From: Scolanthus callimorphus
Lineage: Eukaryota > Cnidaria > Anthozoa > Actiniaria > Edwardsiidae
DNA: 64,000 nt
Direction: 5' to 3'
NCBI GenBank assembly: GCA_033964015.1
Contig: CM066912.1
Location: forward strand, 30,528,532-30,592,531
Positions 44,927 through 56,900 of this stretch are shown in pieces. The notes under the pieces were generated by a model. It ran no database searches. It was given only the letters and a program-made list of their open reading frames with translations, and was not told where the DNA came from. How positions within the stretch are numbered: the first letter of the stretch is position 1; each line of letters starts with the position of its first letter. Both the position numbers and the translations under genes were made by a program.

Positions 44927-47900
44927 CTAAAATCGCACGACAATACATCAGTCATATCAAGCAGCAGCAGCTCTCAGCAGATATCGTTCTGTTCGGGTCG
45001 TTGTCGAAACGTGTTCATATTGTGAGTTGAACTTTGTTCTACTGTGTTTCACCTCTTTCGTATGAGACAATAAACCGAGGTCCCGTCTCGCCTTTACTTC
45101 CCTACCCAGTTCCAGTTTAAAGATACCTTTAGATTGGGGTAATTGTACATCCGTTGGCAATGAATTTAAAGAGCCTTTGTCAGCCACTCCTTTGTTATTG
45201 TTTTCAGTCAATATGAGACCACGAATTACATGTAGAAATCTTGAAATAGTCTACAAAAAGCAAAGTTTTATTATTCATTTATCGAATTCAATCGTAAATA
45301 TTGCACTACATTCCCTAAATCAGCCGATGGAAATGGATGCTTTGTCTGTCTCGATATGTTGCTAGGCTGACAAAATGGAGGCTGACAGAGGCTCTTTAAT
45401 AGTTAGTCTCCCTTTTCTATAACTAAAAGACCCTTTGTGGTATTCTGGTTTTGGATGGTTTTGAATTAGTCCAGAGCAACATTTATGTTCTATATTTTCT
45501 TAGCTAATTAAGGGTTGCTCTCAAACTCATTCATAGGCATTTATCGCGTTAATATTGATTGATAGTATCTAATAGTTATCAGGAAATGAAACCAGGTTTT
45601 CAATTCTACCACATCCTTATTAGTAAAACTGCAACAATCCAGAGGAACTACTTCATAATCATAATCATAATCATAATCTTTATTAACTCATAATGAAATG
45701 TTAAAAAAAGTTATAATATTATTATGCAGTATCTAGGGGTAGTGTATAATGGAAATTTGAAAAGAAAAGTGCGAGAGGGAAGTTAAATGAACCAGTTGGT
45801 TTTCTTGTTAACTTCCCGAAAACTTAAAAATTGGCTGAGATGCGAATTTTCAAAACTTCATAATCTGGCTTACTTTTTACAAAGAAATGTATGGACAAAT
45901 ACAAAGTCCAGGCTGGGAGAGCATTTAAGCAATCTTCGCCACACTTTGCAATTTTACTAATATGGATGTGTAGAATCGAATACTGGGTTCCATTTGCTGA
46001 TAACTATTAGATATTATCAATCAATATTGACGTGGTAAAGGCCTACTGATGAACCTTAAACAAATCAAAAGCGTGAACGAGGTTCGGATACGCGCTGTAT
46101 TATTTGCATAGCTTTTTAATTAAGTAATGGTCCGTATAAGAACTAGGCAAGCCAACGGCAAAACATGCTGGAATGCAATTAATTTCTATTGAAAATATAG
46201 GCAATTTCATTGGCTTAGACATGAAAATCAGTAAATTCACTATGGTAGAAAGACTTGTCTGAGGATTTTTAGGGAGACATAAGCACTTGTGGTACTCACA
46301 AACAGGATATGCAATTTGTAAAGACTTTGTATGTGGGGAACCTAGCGTAAAATGCTGATTCTCACTCCTTTGTTCTTCTTTAATCTGATTGGTCTAGAGA
46401 CTTTTCGTTGCCATATGTTCTCAAGGCAAGTCGAAATCTATCAATTTTTCACTCTTATTATGTTACTAGTCATGATAACTTACTGTGGTAAACAAATAGG
46501 ACATATCCTACGTGGGGAACCTTCAATGCCGTAAAACAATGGAGGTTTGCCTAGTTCTTGCATGGATGATTACTTAAAGATTATATTTCCTCTTCTTGTT
46601 GACATCAAATGATTCGTTTGAGAAGCTATATCAGACACTTGACAGTATTGGTCATCAGGATTTCCAAACACCTCCAAGTCGGTCAAAAAAGTCGGCTCTG
46701 CCTCTTTTTTTAACCCACTTCCTTGGTGTTTGGAAATTCTGATGGAACACGCTGTCGAGTGTCTAGTATATGACTTCTCATATTCATATGCATTTGATAG
46801 AATACTTGTACATTTTCATTCATTTACTGTATCATACGCACTTTAGATACCATAAGGCGAAAAGCTGATCCCACCCTACGATGCGCAAATGATTGTTTGT
46901 CAAAACGAAACGTTCCTAGGTCCAACGAGATTTACCTGAATGTTTGCAGTTTAGGGAAAAAATCTAGATTTAATCATCGTTAAAGTGAAACCATTTGTTG
47001 ACATAAGGCAAGATTTTCTGCTCAATTGCAATATTAATATATTAGCGTTCTGATTTTATTGAGAGCAAGAAATCAGCTGGAAGTCAGCCAGCCAGCCTAG
47101 AGGCAGAGAGACAAACCGACCGACAGACAGAGAGGCTGGGGTGGAAGGGTTGGAACGAAAAATGGGGTGGCAGGGTCAGGTGGCTTGGGTCTGTACTAAC
47201 CTCACGGGTGCGGTGTAAGCTGGGTAGGCAACAGGGTATGCGGCAGCCACTACAGCGGGAGGGGCGGGTGCTGCTGCGGGTAAAGTGAACGAGCCACTGG
47301 CGGAACAACAGCTCGGGTTACACTGGCTGCTGCAGGTGGAAAAGCAGGAGCTGAAGCAGACGCCACTCGCTGGAAAGAAGAATAACATGAAAATGGTCAC
47401 TTATATATCCCTTATGTAGCACATTGTGAGCATAGACCCATATCACGCTAATTCGGCTTAATAATATCTTACAGTTATCAGGAAATATCCACAAGCTGCA
47501 TATTTGTTCATTTCGAATGCGGGGATTAAGCAAATAAATAGTGCGCCCCGCTCATCCCCGCAGCGATGAAGTAAAAATAATAATAATAATAATCTTTATT
47601 AAGCTCTTAATGATATATCTATTTACATTGTGTATAAAACAAGTGTCAGTTTGCAAGAATGAGAAAAAAAAGTTTATTAGAAACGTTTGAGCAGGAAAAC
47701 TAAATTAACCCTTGAGTTTTCGAGTTAGTTTCCCTAGCCTTATGAAGCTATTTTTTGTACCAAGTAATTACTCCCTTCCCCACTCCCCCACCCCAAGAAA
47801 ATAAAATAAACCCTGAGAGAACTGTTTTACAAATTAGAAATCTTTTGTTTAAATACTAATGAGACATTGAAGTTGATTGGTTCATTGCTTTTTTCTGCTT

Positions 47901-50900
47901 TGCCGGGTCATTCTGGAAACAAAATGGCGGCGCCGTGATGAAGGCGAATAGACACCAACTCTTACCAGGATTCAGGATTTCCACAGAGACAACGTAAGCG
48001 AGCTCTTTGCTGTCCGGTGACAGATGGTGGCCATGACTGTCCAGGTAATTAGCCAGGTACTGTCCAACATTAACGTCACCCAAGGGATTGGTTTTCGCGA
48101 AAACTGTTACGTAGCTACCATCTGCACCACTGAAGAAAAATAAAAAAAATTATATATCTAATTTGACTCATAATAGAGCGGTTTTCACATGACTGCCGTG
48201 AAAGCAATTCACGAGTAATTCACTAACAGGCTTACTCCGGGTCCTAAGATCGCCAAGATCTTGGGGATTTTTCTATATTTCATGTTGCGATCTTGGGCAA
48301 TCTTGGGCGATCTTAGGCGATCTCGGGCGATCTTGAGATTTTTTCTATATTTCATGTTGCGATCTTGGGCGATCTTAGGACCTAGAGTAGGCCTACTAAC
48401 CAATCAAATGCGATAGTAATTCAACAACAAACCAATCAGAGAGCGAGGTGATTCACAAGCTCTCCTTTTTGTGAGCGAAGTAATCACAAGTAATTGTGTA
48501 ATTGTTCTCTCTACGCGATCTGATTGGCTAAAGGATCCAAGATCATGTTTCGACCAATCACAAGCCGAAACCAATCGCAATTACCAAGTAATTACGCATG
48601 ACGGTCATGTGAAAACCGCTCTCAGGAGTGTTTGTGATTGTCTTAATTTTTCCCGCCTAGTTTCCCGCCATTTTTAACGCGCGTGCGTGCGACACAGGAA
48701 GCCCGTGACAAATAATTATTTTACTAAACTACGAATCTCGTAGCCTGAAGCTCAGCCGTCCCTTCGCTCTCGATCGTACCTCACTTTTATATTCCGTTCA
48801 ACGAGATTCGTAGTTTAGCAAAATAATTATTTGTCACGGGCTTCCTGTGTCGCACGCACGCGCGTTAAAAATGGCGGAATTCTAGGCGGGAAAAATTAAG
48901 TCAATCACAAACACTCCTGAGAGCGGTTTTCACATGACTGTCATGCGTAATTACAAATTACTTGGTAATTGCGATTGGTCCGGGTTGTGATTGGTTGAGG
49001 GCATGATTTTTGACCGTTCAGCCAATTAGGATTTGATTTTTGTACCACCTGTCATAAATAATCTAATTCGAATCACAAAAATACATTTAAGTTTACCGGG
49101 AATAATCAAAATAACAGTCCAGGTTTGTTAAATGACCTTTTAACTGTTAAATAAATACAAATCTATAGTGTTTTTATCTTTTATCAAGAGGATGGAATTG
49201 GATTGCGATTTGAATTATTTGCTTGTCAGGGAAGCCTGCGAGTGCCCCTTTAAGGTCTGCATATCCTTCGGGCACCAAATGACTTACTTCTCCTCTTGAA
49301 ACGTCTGTAATATCTGTAATATGATATTTGTGCTGTATTTGATGTACATATTTATAAAATATTAACAAAATATCATAAAAACTTACGTCTCCTCTTGCTC
49401 TCCAACGAACGTAATCGGGTTCTGTCCTCCCTCGCCGAACGTACTTTGGAATGGCATTTTGAGCTGGTAAAATTCAAAGAGTATAATCATAGTTAAATAT
49501 AATCATTCAGGGGAAATCATTCATTCAGGGGAAATTTCAGGGGAGGGAAGGGGTGTGTCTGGAGACTGGAAATGCCAAGGGTAAGGGGCAAAAAAAGGTG
49601 ACTTTCCAGGGACATTTTATCCAAATAGATTTTCCAGGGGTATTTTGCCAGAAAAAAAAGGAAATTCCAGGGGAGGGGGTAGACGAGTGGAAATTCCAGG
49701 GGAGGGTCTTTTTAAGGGAGGTCTTCAACCCCCCTTTGCGGTTTAAAAATACAATCACACGCCATTTTGCTTTGCTTCCTTGCTTATTGTATTATTGTAA
49801 TTAACCTCGTCTGCAATAAACGTAACTGGAAAGCGTCTCCTCTACACCCGTGTACATTCATGTAGAGTATACAATATAAACATTTTCTGTGCAGCGGAAC
49901 GCAGTGACACTTGATAAAGGCAGCACATGCCGAAACGTCGGCTCAAACAAACGCTCCGTGTTAGAATAGAATAGAATAAGAATATAAATATTTATTGGCA
50001 CCGTGTAAATAATATTTTACATAGGCGTAACTCCAATGTAACTCCGTGTTTATTTATTTGTTCTAGCTCTATTGTCTACATGCTTTTATTCTTACCACGT
50101 CCTTGATCTTGGCAGCATTGCTCTTCTCTGTCTTATCTCGTGCCACTGCTTGATCATGGCAGAGGTTTTGACATTGGGATTGGATAGGAGCTTGACCTTG
50201 GCATTGTGGTTGACACTGAGTTTGTAGTTGAGCCTGGGCCTGGCATGGTTGATGGCACTGGGCTTGGATTGGAGCCTGACCTTGACATTGTGGTTCGCAC
50301 TGGGTTTGTATCTGGGCTTGAGCTTGGCACTGCTGTTCACAATGCGGTTGAGCTTGAGTCTGACCTTGACACTGCTGTTGACATTGATTCTGACCTTGAC
50401 CTTGACCTCCGACAGGCGTAATGCGTGTCTTTATTTTATAAATAATTTGGCCTGTGGTAGAAAAGGGAGGGGGCATCAGTGGTTATCTATACTATTAATT
50501 CAAACTTTTTGCTTTGACTGGAGATGCGGGGAGAGAATGACTGACAAACAAAGATCTAAGACCTCAACCAATAGAGTAAAGAAAAAGCGCAAGTCTGAAT
50601 TACTCTCCATAGTCATATACCCTTCCTTGTATATCCTCCCTTGTTACACGCCCGTGGGGGGGGGGGGGGCACTTTAGACGGGAAACGCCACAACTGATTA
50701 GGGCTCGAGTGAGCCGAAAGTACTTTTTATTTCCACAGATGAGTTGCAGAATAGCGGGTGTTTAAAGAAGGGAACCACTGGTGCCCAAATACAAAAAGCC
50801 CAAATACAAAATCTATCTTCTTGTACGGGGAAGCTCAGGCCAGACTCTGGACCCCTTCACCTTTTCTATAGTAAAATTAGGAAAAGACACCCCTTTATTA

Positions 50901-53900
50901 TACGGAAAAGGCACTCCTTCCTAAAATTAAAGAAAAAATGCATGTGTTAAATGCGCATTTAAAGCTCCAAAACGTAGCGCAATATTAAAACCCTTTTCTA
51001 TACTGCAACCCCGTTTAAATAGTGAAATTCGCAAAATCGCTACCCTTTTATATAATTTGAGCCTCAAAACCCTACCCATTCAGGTGGACCTCCGGGGGTT
51101 ACACCTTTTCTTGCTTATTTTGGTAAAGCAGGCTTCTGCGCAAGCTAACTTCGCTGATAACTTTATCGTTTCTCTTTACCTTTCAACGAACTGAATGAAA
51201 AAGACTCAGTCAGTCGCCATTTTGTCAGCCTAGCAACATACCGAGTCAGAGAAAGCATCCATTTCCATCGGCTGATTTAGGGAATGTAGTGCGATATTTT
51301 CGATTGAATGTGGTTAATGAAGAATAAAACTTTATTTGTAGATGGTTATTTCGAGATTTCTACACGTAATTATTCTTCTGATTCGAATTTAAAACAATAT
51401 TACAAGCAGGATATCATTGTGAACACATTTTCAACGTTTGTCGCTAAATGGCGACTACTTTTAACTTCACGTTAAATTTTCTCGTCTCTCTTTACTTTTC
51501 ACCGGACTGAAAGAGGTTGTCGAAAGGACAGCTACAATTGCGACTGATCAACAGTGTGGACACATGGTCGCCTTTGTCGCCAGATTGCGACTAAATATAG
51601 CGAATATTTCTTTAAACTTTGCCGCAAGATAACGACCAGATTGGCAACCCTGCGACAATTTTGCCACAACTGTCGCAGGTTGAGAGGTTCAACATTACAA
51701 AGACAAGCAAAGCTCCTCACCTCTAGCGGGCGTGACACAGATCGAAGGTAGCTTATTCTGGCACTTCCGGTCCAACCAGCCATTTTCGGTGTCATTCTTC
51801 TCCATCGACACGCAATTCTCCCCCGGCCCAGTTGGCTCAGTAGCCTCGAAATTATAGTAGTTAACCTGATCTCCATTAACGAATGTGTAGCGAGACTCTT
51901 GGTGCCTGTCGTTAAACGCAATCCAGGCCTCTTTCGCACCTGGAATGAAGGTGAGTTAAATTAAAAAGGATTGCTGCGTACAAACTTGTGCCCGAGCACA
52001 AGTACCCGAGTACCAGGGCCGGACCTTACATGGTTACATCTTCGCTTTCAAACTTGCCAAATTTTAGCCTCTTTAGACGCGTGACATTTACGCCCGCCTA
52101 TGGTTGAGAAAGGTTTAATAAAAGGTTGATGGCATCGGCGTGAAAAGGTTAAAGATCCTGTGTCCGATATGGATGTGACAATGTTACGATTGGTTTGTTG
52201 TGTTTATCTAATACGGTAAGAAAACTTTCAAAATAACACCATTAGTTTGTTGTTCTATGACTTCGAACCACATAAATCAGTTTTAGACCAAAGGATGGTT
52301 TGAAATTCCACGAGATTTAAACGGATTGAGTTCACTTCTTTTACCGTTATCTCATTAGCACAGAGTTTTATGGGCTACGGAACTATTCGTGACGCCCATC
52401 GGTCACAGGGTCTTAACAAGACTTACCAATCATCAACCCAGCAACAAAGTCGTTTTCTTCCTTGCTGACAATAGATGCAAGTGTAGCCCCATTTCGAGCG
52501 CATTGTGCGATTGCGTTCTCCCAGGTTTGCGGGGTTGCTTGGAATGAGAAGCACCTCTTCGAGTGCTTGCTGTAGCTAAATCCGGCAGGACAAGTGTCTG
52601 ACAAGATAGATAAAAGGCCAATCATCAACCGGGGGTCTTTGGGCCTCGTTTTCTTTTGTTTCTAAATGGACGATTCCAGCTATTATTGGCTTGAAGGTGA
52701 CGTCATTCCGGCAGCCATGTTGTTGTAAAGTTCATTTGTTGCTTTTTTTCTATACATCAACATGATTTTTTTTTGTTTTTGTTTTTTTTCATCGGCATGA
52801 TGGCCGCCGTAATTTTGTGATTTTATTCCCATAGGAATGAGTGCAACCCGAGAATAAGAGCGCCCAAGACGTATCCCACAACTACCAGAATGCAAAAAAA
52901 AAAAAAAAAACTACCAGAATGCAGCGCGCGCTTTTCTAACAGTTTGTTCGACAAATGTCCCACATCTACCGACATGCAGCGCGCGCGTGCGTTATAGCGG
53001 GAATCGTCCATTGATCTATTGTTTTTCGGCTGTGCTGATTGGCTAATAGACCGCAGAGGCTCTCGGTTGATAATGGGCCTTAAAGGGGCTCTTTCACACT
53101 TAATATTCGTCCACCGTGGACATAAAATAAGTAAAATTGTAACCGTGAATACACATGTACATTTACCTGTAGTAATCAAATTAATCCTCCAGAATTATAG
53201 AAAAACCTTTCAAGTGTTGGACAATTGCATTTCTAGGTTGTTTTGACCTGCTATCAAGAGGATGGAATTGCATTGCGATTTGAGCTATTTTCTTGTCAGA
53301 GAAGTGGCCAGCAAACGTGCGAGAGCCCCTTTAAATACAACAGCTTTTATCAGGCTACCAAAAAGTAGGCGAAAACACAAGAGGCAGCCCAAGCAAATTC
53401 TGTTTTTCAAAGGAATTTTAAAATAAAGAGTGACAAAAAGTAACGTTAGCTTTTTATTCTTTTGTGTCATGTTCGCGTGTTTCGATCCATAGGAGGTCAT
53501 GTGAAGTATGTACACAGTTCGCGCGAAAATGACACAAAATGAAGACAGCAAAAGTTACTTTTTAGCCCTCTTTATTAGTTTTCTCTAAACATAAAATTTG
53601 ATTGGGCTGCCTGTGAGAAAAACATTACAATGTTAGACATGAGGTTCTACTTTAAAAGGGATAACTCACCCTTCCACGTGCATTCGCAATTCTAATATTC
53701 TCACTCTAATCATGAATGATTCAACCCTAAAAGGGTCAATTAATTTGAAAGGCATATACAACAGAGCTGTGTTGGAAAAAAATATGACACTTTGGCGTTC
53801 AAGGTACGATGCACGACGGTATGTCGTCAATGCTTTTTAGGGAGGGGAGACTCACCATTATTTGCACCCTGTTGCCCTGCAAAGAAAAACAAATCGGTAC

Positions 53901-56900
53901 GTGGTTTGAAGATTGACAAACACGCAAACAGTGAAACTACTCAGGGTACTTAAGGTGGATCGACCCAGTAATTTTGTACCCATGCCAACCAATTTTGAAC
54001 CTCATATAAAAGCAGGTTGATTTCTATCGCGCATTCAATATAACACACATACTACCCATAGACTGAAATACATGTCAGTACAAAAGTTGGAGAGATCGGA
54101 GTTAGTATCACGTGACAATTGGGCCACGCCTATTTCCACTCTCACCCCAGTTTCAGGATGTAACGACATTTTTTCGAAAAATGCTCTACGGTTCCTCGAG
54201 ATTGATTGATTGCCTACGTGTAACCGAAGTTTGACTAAATTCTACAAGACCGATCTGAAGATATTTTAGGATTTATAAATCAGGGCTATAATTTATGTAA
54301 AATCCAGTGTTAAGAATTAACATGACAGAGTATCAACATAATGGCCCTACGCATCGGCTTACTGCGAAATTTGGGCCTACTTTCACGAAATTCGGACTGA
54401 TTTGAAAAATCGTAGTTTTTTTCACTTCAAATTTTTGGACGACTCCGATTGATCAATGAAAATTTGTCTCCAGCGTTTCATATCAATTGAAATCTTCTAT
54501 GGTTATCAAATGTGGACGCAAAGATCGGTAAATATTGGATGGATTCGTGGAGTTTCTGCTCGGGGACTTGCTATTGTTCTTCCAATGCGGCACACGTTGA
54601 TATTCACGGGTGACTGCTCTCCGAATCGTCCCCGCTATATGGTAATTAAATGCATAACAAAAGACCAAAAAACCTAAGAAAATTATCATACATCGGAGAC
54701 TAGCCAAGCAAGGACAAGCCCACGTGCGCTCCATTGGAATTCGATTTTGTGCCGAATGGGGAACAAAAGCAAATCCCAGAGTAGAAAGTACAGAAATTCA
54801 TCCAATATTTACCTATCTTTGCGTCCCCAGTTGACAGCCTTAGAGGATTTCAATTGATATGAAACGTTGGAGATAAACTTTGCATTGATCGATTGGAGTC
54901 GTCCAAAATTTTGGAGCGAAAAAAACTACGATTTTTTAAATCAGACCAAATTTCGTGAAAGAGGCCCAAATTTCGCGTTGAGCCGATGTGTGGAGGAATT
55001 ATGTTGATACGTACATTTCTATATTTTTCGAAATCGCAAAATAATATTTAATTTTAATCAAAAGCATGACCTTCCTTGAACAATTACAAATAGATTGGGC
55101 TATAAAAGCCTTCAATTTATGACCAGGAAGTACCAAACTCCGACATATTTATTCACTTCACTGAATTTTACATAAATTATAGCCATTATTTATAAATCCT
55201 TTTAAGGATTTTTTAAAAATATCTTCAAATCGGTCTTGTAAAATTTAATCAAACTTCGGTTACACGGAGGCAACCACTCAATCTCGAGGTACCGTAGAGC
55301 ATTTTTCGAAAAAATGTCGTTACAGCCTGAAAATGGGCTGAGAGTAGAAATAGGCGTGGCCCGATTGTCACGTGATACTAACCCCGATCTCCCCAACGTT
55401 TGTACTGACATGTATTTCAGTCTATTGGTAGCATGTGTGTTATATTGGATGCGCGATAGAAATCAACCTGTTTTTATATGAGAGGTTCAAAATTGGTTGG
55501 CATGGGTACAAAATTACTGGGTCGATCCACCTTAAGACATGGGTCCAAAGCAAATCCAATATGGCGGACGCAAAACCAAGGGGGGTGGTGGTTTTATATA
55601 TGCTTATGGAAGTTGATGAATATAAATTGCATTTGACATTCTGAACCGCCTTTTTGATATTTTGTCTCCATCGCAACAAATCTCTCGACCTTAAAATCGA
55701 TTTTTGGATAAACCTCTTCGGGAAAGTAGGAAGACAAATAATATTTGATATATTTTTTGGTGATTTTAGAAGAGCAAAAAAGTGGCACTCAAATAAATCA
55801 AATGAGGATGGCTGGAAATGTTTATTACAATCATGGGTTTTCCTGGTATGCGCGGATTCGTCATCGAGCATGCTCCGGCCAAAGAAGTAATCACAACGGA
55901 CATACCTTGGTCTTTAAGGGTTTTCTTGGCCAAAGGTTGGCCATAAGACGCACCTTGGTTTTCATCGACCCCTACATGAGAAATATAGGTGTAAAAAAAA
56001 CAAATTTTACGTGACTGCAAATACATCGAGCCAATCACAAACGAGAGAAATTACAAGTTGCTGCTAAATGGTTTCCCCATCAGCTAATCAGAAGCCAAAA
56101 AATATGACCACTGAAATATGATTGGTTGATAGAAAGGAAATTACAGGTTGCTGCTGAATGGTTTCCCCGGCTGCCAATCAGAAGCCTAATACAATATGAC
56201 CACTGAAATATGATTGGTTGATAGAAAGGAAATTACAGGTTGCCGCTGAATGGTTTTCCTGTCAGCCAATCAGAAGCCAGATAAAATATGACCACTAAAA
56301 TATGATTGGTTGATGGAATACATTTTGGTTTGAGGTCAAGAGAAATCCTGTTTTATTTTTATCATAACTACGACATTTAATTTTCCTGGTTTGGCCAGTT
56401 TTTGCCGTTCAATTTCCAGGATAACTTGCACGAGCGAACGACATTATGATGCCTCACCTGTCTCACTACCAACTCTCAGATCTGTTGAAAGGAAACAGTT
56501 ACAAGATAGTTATTTATTTATTTTATCTTTAATATGATTTGCCCGAGTGCCGGGAAATCCTCACAGAGCGAGGCTCCATCCAATTACGAGGTTCCCTGGT
56601 CAATGTAGTGGGTTAGTAAGTTGTTAGCCCTGCACTGAGAATGGGCAACTTCCGACGTCCCCGTGGTTCTTTAACGTCCCTCTGGTTCTGGTTAGTGTAG
56701 TGCATGTTAGAGACGGGACCTACGTTTTAACGTCCTTATCCGAGAAGACGCGAAGGTCTAACCATTTGCAGATATTAGAGCAAAGGCAGCACAAGTTAGC
56801 CAGATTTGTGCTCAGTACATAAGTTCTTACGTCGAGAACATAGTATTTTAAGGAGCTTACTACTCAAATACTCAATTTTTTACTTCATCAAAACACACTC

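Noticed and set aside
50206..50677. Plus-strand frames opposite the Cys/Gln exon
   Set aside because: Low-complexity shadows of a 42-bp coding repeat; the minus strand has the phase-consistent exon.
53440..55900. Search for a transposase in the foldback element and flanks
   Set aside because: Frames are short, mirror each other across the palindrome and show no DDE-like motif.
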